Source: Xanthomonas sp. DAR 80977
GTDB lineage: Bacteria > Pseudomonadota > Gammaproteobacteria > Xanthomonadales > Xanthomonadaceae
Length of the DNA stretch: 64,000 bases
Assembly (NCBI RefSeq): GCF_041240605.1
Contig: NZ_CP162487.1
Coordinates: forward strand, 4,161,001 to 4,225,000
Reading direction: 5' to 3'
Positions 8,537 through 16,380 of this stretch are shown piece after piece. The notes beneath the pieces were generated by a model, which was not told the DNA's origin, searched no databases, and saw only the letters and a list, made by a program, of their open reading frames with translations. Position 1 is the stretch's first letter. Each line of letters begins with the position of its first letter. Both the position numbers and the translations under genes were made by a program.

Positions 8537-8935
8537 TTAGGCCACGAAGCACAGGACTTCGCCACCGACGCCGGCCTGACGGGCCTGCGCATCGGTCATG
8601 ATGCCCTTGGACGTGGAAATGATGGCAACGCCCAGGCCGCCGAGAACCTTCGGCAGCTCGGCCTTACCGCGATACTGGCGCAGACCCGAACGCGAAACGC
8701 GCTTGAGCGTATCGATGACCGGACGGCCCTCGAAATACTTCAGCACGATTTCCAGCTCGGACTTGTTGTTCTCGATCGCGTTGACGCGCAGGTCGCTGAT
8801 GTAGCCTTCGGCCTTCAGCACTTCTGCGATCGCAACCTTGATCTTGGAGGACGGCATTTTCACCGTCGGCTTGCCAACCGCGGCCGCATTCTTGATGCGG
8901 ACCAGCAGGTCGGCGATGGGATCAGTCATGCTCAT
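8537..8935 (-). CDS. rpsH: 30S ribosomal protein S8
   Basis: The 132-residue primary 16S rRNA binder begins MSMTDPIADLLVRIKNA. The ATG at 8935 was chosen over the one at 8929 because AAAGGTAG sits at the right distance. In E. coli S8 represses the spc operon by binding near rplE. Here rpsH is instead the first gene after an apparent internal terminator and a new -10 element, so it may head a separate transcript of rpsH-rplF-rplR-rpsE-rpmD-rplO-secY. Confidence 0.96.
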   Translation of the reverse strand: MSMTDPIADLLVRIKNAAAVGKPTVKMPSSKIKVAIAEVLKAEGYISDLRVNAIENNKSELEIVLKYFEGRPVIDTLKRVSRSGLRQYRGKAELPKVLGGLGVAIISTSKGIMTDAQARQAGVGGEVLCFVA

Positions 8936-9093
8936 GGTGTCTACCTTTGAGTGCACCGATATCCGCTTTCGCGAAAATCTTGTGATGTGAAGCTGTGGAA
9001 TGACGCGGTGATGTGCAGCGTGCAGCGTCCTGGAGGAGGCCAGGGCCTTGATTTGCAACGAACCCGCCCGGCCAGGCGCAGGCAAGGAGCGGG

Positions 9094-9099
9094 ATTATA
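9094..9099 (-). promoter_or_regulatory. -10 element upstream of rpsH
   Basis: TATAAT lies on the minus strand 4 bp beyond the T-run of the internal terminator and about 160 bp before the rpsH start. No clear -35 is found at 16-18 bp, so the promoter call is tentative. Its placement right after a terminator is what makes it credible. Confidence 0.4.
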
Positions 9100-9102
9100 C
9101 GA

Positions 9103-9127
9103 CAAAAAGTCCGACTTGCGTCGGACT
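9103..9127 (-). terminator. Intrinsic terminator between rpsN and rpsH
   Basis: The minus strand reads AGTCCGAC-GCAA-GTCGGACT followed by TTTTTGT: an 8-bp perfect stem, a tetraloop and a T-run. It lies 75 bp after the rpsN stop, inside what is normally one spc operon. Confidence 0.8.
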
Positions 9128-9201
9128 CGTTGGCTGAACCGCAGGCTGGCGGGCGACCGCCCTGCCCCGGGCTCCGCGAACGGAGCCGGGACCGCCGGCT
9201 A

Positions 9202-9507
9202 TTACCAGCTGGCCTTGCGCAGGCCCGGCACGTCGCCGTTCATCGTCGCCTTGCGCAGCATGTTGCGGCCGAGGCCGAACTTGCGGTAGACGCCGCGCGG
9301 GCGGCCGGACAGCTCGCAACGGGTGCGCTGGCGGCTCGGCGACGAATCGCGCGGCAGCTTCTGCAGCTTGACCACGGCCTCGGCCTTCTCGTCGTAGGAC
9401 GAGCTGTCGGCGGCGATGATCTTCTTCAGCGCGTCGCGCTTGTCGGCGAACTTCTTCGCCAGCTTCTTCCGCTTGATGTCGCGGTTGACCATGGAGGTCT
9501 TTGCCAT
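9202..9507 (-). CDS. rpsN: 30S ribosomal protein S14 (zinc-independent form)
   Basis: The 101-residue S14 of the head is the longer proteobacterial form without the CxxC zinc pairs. It ends GLGRNMLRKATMNGDVPGLRKASW and contains SGRPRGVYRKF. The start at MAKTSMVNRDIKRKKLAKKF was chosen by family length. The longer frame reads through a repeat element. An intrinsic terminator follows it. Confidence 0.96.
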   Translation of the reverse strand: MAKTSMVNRDIKRKKLAKKFADKRDALKKIIAADSSSYDEKAEAVVKLQKLPRDSSPSRQRTRCELSGRPRGVYRKFGLGRNMLRKATMNGDVPGLRKASW

Positions 9508-9518
9508 CTGTAAATCCT

Positions 9519-9612
9519 CGGGATTCGAGATTGGGGATTGGAGATTTGCGGAACCCGGGATGTGGCGGGCGCAGCGCCCTTCCCATCCCGGATCCCGAAT
9601 CACGAATCCCGG
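9519..9612. repeat. GATTCGGGATTGGGG-type inverted repeat (rplE-rpsN gap)
   Basis: The left arm, with GGATTCGAGATTGGGGATT, and the right arm, with GATCCCGAATCACGAATCCC, are imperfect inverted copies flanking a GC-rich centre. The element fills nearly all of the 112-bp rplE-rpsN gap. Related copies lie at 29561, 30718, 36562 and 37994. Confidence 0.75.
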
Positions 9613-9619
9613 CTGTCAA

Positions 9620-10162
9620 TCAGTTACGGAACGGGAACTTGAACGCTTCGAGCAGCGCCTTCGCTTCGGCGTCGGTCTTGGCGGTGGTGGTGATGGCGAT
9701 ATCCATGCCGCGGATCGCATCGACGGCGTCGAAGTCGATTTCCGGGAAGATGATCTGTTCCTTCACGCCCATGTTGAAGTTGCCGCGACCGTCGAACGAG
9801 CGACCCGAAACACCGCGGAAGTCGCGCACGCGCGGCAGCGAGATGTTGATCAGGCGATCCAGGAACTCGTACATCTTGGCGCGACGCAGCGTGGTCTTGC
9901 AGCCGATCGGCCAGCCATCGCGGATCTTGAACGACGCCACCGAGATGCGCGACTTGGTGACCACCGGCTTCTGGCCGGAGACCTTGGCCATGTCGGCCAC
10001 GGCGTTTTCCAGGATCTTCTTGTTCGTCGCCGCCTCGCCCACGCCCATGTTCAGGGTGACCTTGACCAGCTTCGGCACTTGCATCGGATTGGTGTAACCG
10101 AACTTCTTCATCAGAGCCGGTACCACTTCTTCCTTGTAGATCTTTTCGAGACGGGAATTCAT
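9620..10162 (-). CDS. rplE: 50S ribosomal protein L5
   Basis: The 180-residue 5S rRNA-binding protein begins MNSRLEKIYKEEVVPALMKKF and carries LPRVRDFRGVSGRSFDGRGN and the C-terminal TAKTDAEAKALLEAFKFPF. It forms an intersubunit bridge with S13. It lies 11 bp after rplX. A repeat element separates it from rpsN. Confidence 0.97.
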   Translation of the reverse strand: MNSRLEKIYKEEVVPALMKKFGYTNPMQVPKLVKVTLNMGVGEAATNKKILENAVADMAKVSGQKPVVTKSRISVASFKIRDGWPIGCKTTLRRAKMYEFLDRLINISLPRVRDFRGVSGRSFDGRGNFNMGVKEQIIFPEIDFDAVDAIRGMDIAITTTAKTDAEAKALLEAFKFPFRN

Positions 10163-10173
10163 TGTGTCATTCC

Positions 10174-10491
10174 TCAGGCGTCGAGCGCCTCACCGCTGGA
10201 GCGGAACACACGCAGTTTGCGTCCATCCTCCAGCACCTTGAAGCCAACGCGCTCGCCCTTGCCCGTTGCCGGGTTGACGATCGCCACGTTGGAGATATGG
10301 ATCGACGCTTCACGCTCGACCACGCCGCCGGCAACGCCTGCCTGCGGGTTCGGCTTGGTGTGGCGCTTGACGATGTTCGCGTTGGAGACGATCACCCGAT
10401 CGCCGTCGACGCGGACGATTTCGCCCTGCTTGCCCTTGTCCTTGCCGGTAGTGACGACGACCTGGTCGCCCTTCTTGATACGGTTAGCCAT
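10174..10491 (-). CDS. rplX: 50S ribosomal protein L24
   Basis: The 105-residue assembly initiator contains a KOW motif near the start (IKKGDQVVVTTGKDKGKQGEIVRV). It binds 23S rRNA next to the exit tunnel. It sits 15 bp after rplN in the normal spc order. Confidence 0.97.
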   Translation of the reverse strand: MANRIKKGDQVVVTTGKDKGKQGEIVRVDGDRVIVSNANIVKRHTKPNPQAGVAGGVVEREASIHISNVAIVNPATGKGERVGFKVLEDGRKLRVFRSSGEALDA

Positions 10492-10506
10492 GTGTATGTC
10501 CTCCGC

Positions 10507-10875
10507 TCACAGCACTTCAGGAGCGAGCGAGACGATCTTCATGAACTTCTCGGAGCGCAGCTCGCGGGTAACAGGCCCGAAGATGCGCGTGCCGATCGGC
10601 TCCTGCTTGTTGTTGAGCAACACCGCAGCGTTGCCGTCGAAGCGGATCAGCGAACCGTCGGGACGACGCACACCCTTGCGGGTACGCACCACGACGGCGT
10701 CGTAGACTTCGCCCTTCTTGACCTTGCCGCGCGGGATCGCGTCCTTGACGGTGACCTTGATGATGTCGCCAATGTGCGCGTAGCGGCGCTTGGAGCCGCC
10801 GAGCACCTTGATGCACATCACTTCCTTGGCACCGGAATTGTCGGCGACGTCGAGGTAGCTCTGCATCTGGATCAT
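10507..10875 (-). CDS. rplN: 50S ribosomal protein L14
   Basis: The 122-residue protein starts MIQMQSYLDVADNSGAKEVMCI and ends SLAPEVL, both typical. It forms bridge B8 with 16S rRNA. In the classic scheme it is the first spc gene, but only 14 bp separate it from rpsQ and no promoter is visible, so S10 and spc appear continuous here. Confidence 0.97.
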   Translation of the reverse strand: MIQMQSYLDVADNSGAKEVMCIKVLGGSKRRYAHIGDIIKVTVKDAIPRGKVKKGEVYDAVVVRTRKGVRRPDGSLIRFDGNAAVLLNNKQEPIGTRIFGPVTRELRSEKFMKIVSLAPEVL

Positions 10876-10889
10876 GATTCAGATCTCCC

Positions 10890-11159
10890 TTATTCGGCCG
10901 AACGGGTGACGATTTCCACCACCCGCCAGTTCTTGGTCTTGGACAGCGGCGCAATCTCGGTCACGCGCACGACATCGCCTTCGTTGCAGGCGTTGTCGGC
11001 GTCGTGGGCGTGGAGCTTGGTCGAGCGCTTGATGTACTTGCCGTACAGCGCGTGCTTGACCTGACGCTCCACCAGCACGGTGACGGTCTTGTCCATCTTG
11101 TTGCTGACCACACGGCCTTCGACCGTGCGCAGCGTCTTGCTTTCGTTAGTGTCGCTCAT
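10890..11159 (-). CDS. rpsQ: 30S ribosomal protein S17
   Basis: The 89-residue OB-fold protein binds the 5' domain of 16S rRNA. The start at MSDTNESKTLRTVEGRVVSN lies 7 bases after AAGGATGG. The ATG three codons upstream overlaps that ribosome site and was rejected. The core VSNKMDKTVTVLVERQVKH and GDVVRVTEIAPLSKTK is intact. Confidence 0.95.
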   Translation of the reverse strand: MSDTNESKTLRTVEGRVVSNKMDKTVTVLVERQVKHALYGKYIKRSTKLHAHDADNACNEGDVVRVTEIAPLSKTKNWRVVEIVTRSAE

Positions 11160-11170
11160 GGCGGCCATCC

Positions 11171-11356
11171 TTACTTCGTGCTGCCGATCAGGTACTTCAC
11201 GCGAGCGATCTCGCGGCGTACCCGGCGGGTTTCGTGGGTCTTCGGCAGCTGCCCGGTGACCTGCTGCATGCGCAGGGCGAACTGCTCCTTGCGCAGATCG
11301 GTCAGATGGGACTTCAGGTCGTCAGCCGACTTCTCGCGGAGTTGTTTGATGTCCAT
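11171..11356 (-). CDS. rpmC: 50S ribosomal protein L29
   Basis: This small 61-residue helical-hairpin protein at the tunnel exit reads MDIKQLREKSADDLKSHLTD and carries the RVRREIARVKYL signature. Its ATG shares one base with the rplP stop (TGATG), indicating coupled translation. Confidence 0.96.
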   Translation of the reverse strand: MDIKQLREKSADDLKSHLTDLRKEQFALRMQQVTGQLPKTHETRRVRREIARVKYLIGSTK

Positions 11357-11769
11357 CAGCGTACCGTCCGGGTGACGAAGGTGGTGGTCACCGAAAGCTT
11401 GGCAGCGGCCAGGCGGAACGCCTCGCGCGCGACATCTTCGCCGACGCCTTCGATTTCATAGATCATGCGGCCGGGCTGGATCTGGGCGACCCAGTACTCG
11501 ACGTTGCCCTTACCGGAGCCCATTCGCACTTCGATCGGCTTCTTGGTGATCGGCTTGTCCGGGAACACGCGGATCCACATCTTGCCGCCGCGCTTGACGT
11601 AGCGGCTGATCGAGCGGCGCGCCGCTTCGATCTGGCGCGCGGTCAGCTGACCGTGCGCGGTGGCCTTCAGCCCGTACTCGCCGAAGCTGACGGCGTTGCC
11701 GCTCCACGCCAGGCCGTCGTTGCGGCCCTTGTGCATCTTGCGGTATTTGGTTCGCTTGGGTTGCAACAT
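11356..11769 (-). CDS. rplP: 50S ribosomal protein L16
   Basis: The 137-residue protein starts MLQPKRTKYRKMHKGRNDG and carries RGGKMWIRVFPDKPITKKP, the segment with the arginine that is hydroxylated by the L16 oxygenase in E. coli. It lies next to the A-site tRNA elbow. It starts 5 bp after the rpsC stop and is translationally coupled to rpmC. Confidence 0.97.
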   Translation of the reverse strand: MLQPKRTKYRKMHKGRNDGLAWSGNAVSFGEYGLKATAHGQLTARQIEAARRSISRYVKRGGKMWIRVFPDKPITKKPIEVRMGSGKGNVEYWVAQIQPGRMIYEIEGVGEDVAREAFRLAAAKLSVTTTFVTRTVR

Positions 11770-11774
11770 TGCCG

Positions 11775-12509
11775 TTACCTCGCTTCACGAGCCGGACGCG
11801 ACGGACGGTCACCACGGTCGCCGCGATCGTTGCGATCGTTGCGCGGGGAGTCGTCCTGCTTTTCCTGGCCAACCTGGGAGAAATCGAAGATCTCGCCCTT
11901 GTAGATCCACACCTTGATGCCGATGATGCCGTAGGTCGTCTTGGCTTCGGCGAAGCCATAGTCGATGTCGGCACGCAGCGTATGCAGCGGCACGCGGCCC
12001 TCGCGGTACCACTCGGAACGGGCGATTTCCGCACCGTTCAAGCGGCCGGCGACGTTGACCTTGATGCCCAGGGCACCCAGGCGCATCGCGTTGCCGACCG
12101 AGCGCTTCATCGCGCGACGGAACATGATGCGACGCTCCAGCTGCTGCGCGATCGACTCGGCGACCAGCTGCGCATCCAGCTCCGGCTTGCGCACTTCGGT
12201 GACGTTGATGTGGGCGGGGACGCCCATCATCTCGCTCACTTCCTTGCGCAGCTTCTCGATGTCCTCACCGCGCTTGCCGATCACCACGCCCGGGCGGGCG
12301 GTGTGGATCGTCACGCGCGCGGTCTTGGCCGGACGCTCGATCAGGATCTTGCTGATGCCCGCCTGCGCCAACTTCTTGCGCAGCATTTCGCGGACCTTGA
12401 GGTCGGCCGCCAGGTAACCGGCGAACTCGCCCTTGTTGGCGTACCACTTGGAATTCCAGTCCTTGGAGACACCCAGGCGGATTCCAATCGGATGAACTTT
12501 ATGACCCAT
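11775..12509 (-). CDS. rpsC: 30S ribosomal protein S3
   Basis: The 244-residue protein has an N-terminal KH domain with the RPGVVIGKRGEDIEKLR loop and a C-terminal S3 domain (GALGIKVNVAGRLNGAEIAR). It forms part of the mRNA entry site. It has an added Arg/Asp-rich tail (RNDRNDRGDRGDRPSRPAR), a low-complexity extension of the kind seen in several beta- and gammaproteobacteria. Confidence 0.97.
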   Translation of the reverse strand: MGHKVHPIGIRLGVSKDWNSKWYANKGEFAGYLAADLKVREMLRKKLAQAGISKILIERPAKTARVTIHTARPGVVIGKRGEDIEKLRKEVSEMMGVPAHINVTEVRKPELDAQLVAESIAQQLERRIMFRRAMKRSVGNAMRLGALGIKVNVAGRLNGAEIARSEWYREGRVPLHTLRADIDYGFAEAKTTYGIIGIKVWIYKGEIFDFSQVGQEKQDDSPRNDRNDRGDRGDRPSRPAREAR

Positions 12510-12526
12510 CGTCTTTTCCTTTCCGC

Positions 12527-12862
12527 TTACTTGGCGGCGCCCACAACCACAGTGATGTGGCTGGTGCGCTTGAGGATGCGGGTACCGCGGCCTTTCGCCC
12601 GCGCCATGAAACGCTTCAGGGTCGGACCTTCATCAACCATGATGGTCTTGACCTTCAGCTCGTCGACATCCGCGCCCTGGTTGTTCTCGGCATTGGCGAT
12701 CGCCGACTCCACCACCTTCTTGATCAGGTGGGCAGCCTTCTTATCCGAGAACTTCAGCAGGTTGACCGCCCGCTCGGCGGAAAGACCGCGCACCTGGTCG
12801 GCGACCAGGCGGGCCTTCTGCGGGGAGATGCGCGCAGTGCGCAGGATTGCTTTCGCTTCCAT
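12527..12862 (-). CDS. rplV: 50S ribosomal protein L22
   Basis: The 111-residue tunnel-lining protein has its beta-hairpin loop near VDEGPTLKRFMARAKGRGTRI, the constriction where macrolide resistance changes occur. The start at MEAKAILRTARISPQ lies 8 bases after AAGGAG. The ATG two codons upstream is only 2 bases from that site and was rejected. Confidence 0.95.
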   Translation of the reverse strand: MEAKAILRTARISPQKARLVADQVRGLSAERAVNLLKFSDKKAAHLIKKVVESAIANAENNQGADVDELKVKTIMVDEGPTLKRFMARAKGRGTRILKRTSHITVVVGAAK

Positions 12863-12874
12863 CGTCATCTCTCC

Positions 12875-13144
12875 TTACCGGCTCGACTTCTTGTCGCCAC
12901 CGTGACCCTTGAAGGTCCGGGTGACGGCAAATTCGCCGAGCTTGTGGCCGACCATGTTCTCGTTGACCAGCACCGGAACGTGGTTCTTGCCGTTGTGCAC
13001 GGCGATGGTGAAGCCCACCATCTCCGGCAGGATCATCGAACGACGCGACCAGGTCTTGATCGGACGCTTGCTGCCGGCCGCGGCCTCCACCTTCTTGACG
13101 AGGTGGTGATCGACGAACGGGCCTTTCTTGAGTGAACGTGCCAT
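12875..13144 (-). CDS. rpsS: 30S ribosomal protein S19
   Basis: The 89-residue head protein reads MARSLKKGPFVDHHLVKKV with the signature MVGFTIAVHNGKNHVPV. It contacts the A-site tRNA finger and S13. The spacing to rplB (6 bp) and rplV (12 bp) shows an unbroken operon. Confidence 0.97.
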   Translation of the reverse strand: MARSLKKGPFVDHHLVKKVEAAAGSKRPIKTWSRRSMILPEMVGFTIAVHNGKNHVPVLVNENMVGHKLGEFAVTRTFKGHGGDKKSSR

Positions 13145-13150
13145 GGTCGA

Positions 13151-13978
13151 TTAGCCCCTACGATCGCGGACGATGAATTGTTCGGTGCGCTTGTTATGGC
13201 GCGTCTTGTAACCCTTGGTCGGCACACCCCACGGGGTGACCGGATGCGGATTACCCTGACCGGCCTTCGCCTCACCACCACCGTGCGGGTGGTCGACGGG
13301 GTTCATGGCCGCACCGCGAACGGTCGGACGCACGCCGCGCCAGCGCTTGGCGCCCGCCTTGCCCAGCTTCTCGAGGTTGTGCTCGTCGTTGCCGACTTCG
13401 CCGATGGTGGCGCGGCACTCGGCCGGCACCTTGCGCATTTCGCCGGAGCGAAGACGCAGGGTGGCGTAGATGCCTTCACGCGCGACCAGCTGCACCGCGG
13501 CGCCGGCGGCACGCGCGATCTGCGCGCCCTTGCCCGGCTTCAGCTCGATGCCGTGCACCGTCGTACCGACCGGGATGTTGCGCAGCGGCAGCGTGTTGCC
13601 GGTCTTGATCGGCGCATCCGAACCCGCGATCACCTGATCGCCGGCCTTCAGGCCCTTGGGCGCGATGATGTAGCGGCGCTCGCCGTCGGCGTAGCACAGC
13701 AGGGCGATATGGGCGGTGCGGTTCGGATCGTATTCGATCCGCTCCACGCGCGCCGGAATGCCTTCTTTGTTGCGCTTGAAGTCGATGACGCGGTAATGCT
13801 GCTTGTGGCCACCGCCGACGTGGCGGGTGGTGATGCGGCCGTGGTGGTTACGACCACCGGACTTGCTCTGCTTTTCCACCAGCGCAGCGTGCGGGGCGCC
13901 CTTGTGCAGATCGGGCGTGACCACGCGCACGGCCGAACGACGGCCGGGAGAAGTGGGTTTGAATTTCATCAATGGCAT
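13151..13978 (-). CDS. rplB: 50S ribosomal protein L2
   Basis: The 275-residue core protein is needed for subunit joining and peptidyl transfer. The C-terminal MNPVDHPHGGGEAKAGQG block includes the conserved histidine implicated in peptidyl transferase function. The N-terminal MPLMKFKPTSPGRRSAVRV and the OB and SH3-like domains are of normal length. Confidence 0.97.
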   Translation of the reverse strand: MPLMKFKPTSPGRRSAVRVVTPDLHKGAPHAALVEKQSKSGGRNHHGRITTRHVGGGHKQHYRVIDFKRNKEGIPARVERIEYDPNRTAHIALLCYADGERRYIIAPKGLKAGDQVIAGSDAPIKTGNTLPLRNIPVGTTVHGIELKPGKGAQIARAAGAAVQLVAREGIYATLRLRSGEMRKVPAECRATIGEVGNDEHNLEKLGKAGAKRWRGVRPTVRGAAMNPVDHPHGGGEAKAGQGNPHPVTPWGVPTKGYKTRHNKRTEQFIVRDRRG

Positions 13979-13988
13979 GGGATGGACC

Positions 13989-14288
13989 TCAGGCCTTGGC
14001 CGTTACGTCGATGGACTGGCCTTCGGCCAGACGCACGTACGCCTTGCGCCAATCGCCGCGGCGGCCGCTGCGCGAACGGAAGGACTTGTTCTTGCCCTTG
14101 ACGTTCAACACGTTGACCGACTCGACCTTGACGTCGAACAGCTGCTCGACCGCGGCCTTGACATCGGCCTTGGTGGCTTCGCTCGAGATCTCGAAGACGT
14201 ACTGATTGGAGAGTTCCTGCAGGCGCGCGGTCTTTTCGGAGACACGCGGGGCACGCAGCACGCTGAAGATTTTTTCGTTGCTGCTCAT
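13989..14288 (-). CDS. rplW: 50S ribosomal protein L23
   Basis: The 99-residue protein sits at the tunnel exit and docks trigger factor and SRP. The start is the ATG of MSSNEKIFSVLRAPRVSEK, which overlaps the rplD stop as ATGA. The GTG three codons upstream was rejected. The core ATKADVKAAVEQLFDVKVESVNV is complete. Confidence 0.95.
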   Translation of the reverse strand: MSSNEKIFSVLRAPRVSEKTARLQELSNQYVFEISSEATKADVKAAVEQLFDVKVESVNVLNVKGKNKSFRSRSGRRGDWRKAYVRLAEGQSIDVTAKA

Positions 14289-14890
14289 GCCAGCCACTCC
14301 TCGACCTTCTTGACCGCATCGGCGGTGATCACGACCGTATCGGCCCCGACCAGCGACACCGGATCCAGGCCCTGCACGTCACGCACTTCCACGTAGGGAA
14401 GGTTGCGCGCCGACAGGTACAGATGCTCGGACGCCTCTTCGGTCACGATCAGCGGGCGCTTGCCCACTTCCAGACCCTTCAGCTTCTCGATCAGACCCTT
14501 GGTCTTACTGGCCTCGACGTCGAACGCGTCGACGACCATCAGGCGACCCTGGCGGTTGAGCTCCGAAAGGATCGCGCAGATCGCGGCGCGATACATCTTG
14601 CGGTTCACCTTCTGCTCGAAGCTGCGCGGCTTGGCCGCGAAGGTCACGCCGCCGCCGACGAAGATCGGAGCGGTCAGCGCGCCGTGGCGAGCGCCACCGC
14701 CCTTCTGCTTCTTCGACTTCTTGGTGGTGCCGTTGACTTCCGAACGCGTCTTCTGCGCCTTGGTGCCCGCGCGGCCGGCGTTGCGATAGGCGACGACGAC
14801 CTGGTGGACCAGATCCTCGCTGAAATCGCGACCGAACACGGCGTCGGAGACCGAGACCTTGTTGTTGCTACCCGTGATAACGAGTTCCAT
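14285..14890 (-). CDS. rplD: 50S ribosomal protein L4
   Basis: The 201-residue protein lines the tunnel with its extended loop (SKKQKGGGARHGALTAPIFVGGG). In E. coli it also represses the S10 operon through the rpsJ leader. The start at MELVITGSNNKVSVSD lies 8 bases after AAGGAG. The ATG two codons upstream is too close to that site. It shares the ATGA overlap with rplW. Confidence 0.95.
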   Translation of the reverse strand: MELVITGSNNKVSVSDAVFGRDFSEDLVHQVVVAYRNAGRAGTKAQKTRSEVNGTTKKSKKQKGGGARHGALTAPIFVGGGVTFAAKPRSFEQKVNRKMYRAAICAILSELNRQGRLMVVDAFDVEASKTKGLIEKLKGLEVGKRPLIVTEEASEHLYLSARNLPYVEVRDVQGLDPVSLVGADTVVITADAVKKVEEWLA

Positions 14891-14902
14891 CGTCATCTCT
14901 CC

Positions 14903-15553
14903 TTATGCCTTGCTAGCCGGACGCACGATCACGTCGCCACCGGCAGCGCCAGGCACCGCGCCGCGAATGGCGATGAGGCCACGCTCGACGTCGACCTTGA
15001 CCACTTCCAGATTCTGCGTGCTCTGCTGCACCGCGCCCATGTGGCCGGACATCTTCTTGCCCGGGAAAACGCGACCCGGGGTCTGGCGCTGACCCAGCGA
15101 ACCCGGCGCGCGATGCGACAGCGAGTTACCGTGGGTGGCATCGCCCATGCGGAAGTTGTACCGCTTGATCGTGCCCTGGAAGCCCTTGCCCTTGGTGACG
15201 CCCTGGACGTCGACCTTCTGGCCGACCTCGAAGATGTCCGCCTTGATCTCGCCGCCGATGGCGTAATCGCCCAGCTGCGCGTCCTCGACGCGGAACTCCC
15301 ACAGGCCACGACCGGCTTCGACCTTGGCCTTGGCGTAGTGGCCGGAGGCAGGCTTGTTGACCAGCGCGGCGCGACGGGCGCCCACGGTGATCTGCACGGC
15401 GCTGTAGCCGTCGCTCTCGACGGTCTTGAGCTGGGTGATGCGGTTCGGGGTCGCTTCGATCAGGGTCACCGGGATGGAGCGGCCGTCTTCGGTGAAGACG
15501 CGGCTCATGCCGGCCTTGCGGCCCACGAAGCCCAACGAATATTTCTTCGTCAT
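14903..15553 (-). CDS. rplC: 50S ribosomal protein L3
   Basis: The 216-residue assembly initiator has its long loop (SHRAPGSLGQRQTPGRVFPGK) reaching the peptidyl transferase centre. The glutamine in GSLGQRQTP is the residue methylated by PrmB in E. coli. It lies 11 bp after rpsJ. Confidence 0.97.
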   Translation of the reverse strand: MTKKYSLGFVGRKAGMSRVFTEDGRSIPVTLIEATPNRITQLKTVESDGYSAVQITVGARRAALVNKPASGHYAKAKVEAGRGLWEFRVEDAQLGDYAIGGEIKADIFEVGQKVDVQGVTKGKGFQGTIKRYNFRMGDATHGNSLSHRAPGSLGQRQTPGRVFPGKKMSGHMGAVQQSTQNLEVVKVDVERGLIAIRGAVPGAAGGDVIVRPASKA

Positions 15554-15564
15554 GGTCGTAGTCC

Positions 15565-15900
15565 TCAGGTCAACTTGATCTGGACATCGACGCCCGCCGC
15601 GAGCTCGAGCTTCATCAGCGCGTCCACGGTCTTGTCGTTAGGGCCGATGATGTCGAGCACGCGCTTGTGCGTGCGGGTCTCGTACTGGTCGCGCGCGTCC
15701 TTGTCGACGTGCGGGGAAACCAGGATGGTGTAGCGTTCGATCTTGGTCGGCAGCGGGATCGGGCCGCGCACCTGCGCGCCGGTCCGCTTCGCCGTCTCAA
15801 CGATCTCGCTGGCCGAACGGTCGATCAGACGATGATCGAACGCCTTCAGCCGAATCCGGATCTTCTGATCCGCTTTCTGACCGGTCTTTTGCTCCGCCAT
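15565..15900 (-). CDS. rpsJ: 30S ribosomal protein S10 (NusE) with an N-terminal extension
   Basis: This is the first gene of the S10 operon. S10 acts in the 30S head and as NusE in transcription-translation coupling and antitermination. The conserved body starts at QKIRIRLKAFDHRLIDRSA and is complete. Upstream of it the frame adds MAEQKTGQKAD, giving 111 residues against about 103 usually. No in-frame ATG, GTG or TTG lies between the extension and the body, and the ATG at 15900 has GAAGGAA 9 bases upstream, so the extension seems real. QKTGQKADQK looks like a small internal duplication. Confidence 0.95.
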   Translation of the reverse strand: MAEQKTGQKADQKIRIRLKAFDHRLIDRSASEIVETAKRTGAQVRGPIPLPTKIERYTILVSPHVDKDARDQYETRTHKRVLDIIGPNDKTVDALMKLELAAGVDVQIKLT

Positions 15901-16055
15901 GGCGGTGGGTTCCTTCGTTAAAAGAGCGACGGGCAAGGCCTCTGGGATACCTGCCCCGATTATTTCCTGATGTCGAATACCGCCGAGCATCCAGCTGGCG
16001 AGGGCCATTCCTCCGCCCAAAAACTGAGGCAGACCAGTCACCCGGCCTGCCCAGA
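15901..16055 (-). promoter_or_regulatory. S10 operon leader with 5'-terminal hairpin
   Basis: This is the predicted untranslated leader of rpsJ, about 155 nt. At its start, 16028-16051 forms GGCAGGCC / GGTCTGCC (8 bp, one G-U, 8-nt loop), followed 3 nt later by GTTTTT in the minus direction. The E. coli S10 leader is where L4 acts. L4 control here is inference. Confidence 0.5.
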
Positions 16056-16061
16056 CGGAAA

Positions 16062-16090
16062 AGTATAATGCGCAGATAAAGCAACGTCAA
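16062..16090 (-). promoter_or_regulatory. Promoter P2 of the S10 operon
   Basis: On the minus strand TTGACG (16085-16090) and TATACT (16062-16067) are 17 bp apart. The bases after the -10 (TTTTCCGTCT then GGCAGGCC) closely match those after the rpsL promoter. Confidence 0.8.
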
Positions 16091-16211
16091 CAGCGCGAGG
16101 CCGTTGAATGCTCCATGCAGCGCGACCTTCCCGGTCTGGCGAACACGAGGGGCGTCCTGCCTCTCTTTTCGCGGTGTATCCGGCGCCCTACCCAGGAACG
16201 CCGAGCCGCGC

Positions 16212-16240
16212 ATTATAGCGACTGTTTCACCGGCTCGCAA
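16212..16240 (-). promoter_or_regulatory. Promoter P1 of the S10 operon
   Basis: TTGCGA (16235-16240) and TATAAT (16212-16217) are 17 bp apart on the minus strand, below the tufA terminator. The discriminator GCGCGGCTCG is GC-rich and identical to that of the rplK promoter, a feature associated with stringent control. Confidence 0.7.
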
Positions 16241-16279
16241 CATCCCGCGGCAACGAATTTCGCACTCCGCCGCCTGAAC

Positions 16280-16311
16280 GAAGAAGGGCCGGCTTGCGCC
16301 GACCCTTCTTC
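16280..16311 (-). terminator. Terminator after tufA (str operon end)
   Basis: GAAGAAGGGTCGGC and GCCGGCCCTTCTTC form a 14-bp stem (one G-T pair) around a GCAA tetraloop, 70 bp after the tufA stop. The T-run is short and comes from the TTCTTC end of the stem. Confidence 0.7.
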
Positions 16312-16380
16312 GAACCGCAAGCCGAAGCCGCGGCCACCGCTGGCCGGACAGCCCGGAAGGGCCGCCGGCGGTTGCGGGCA

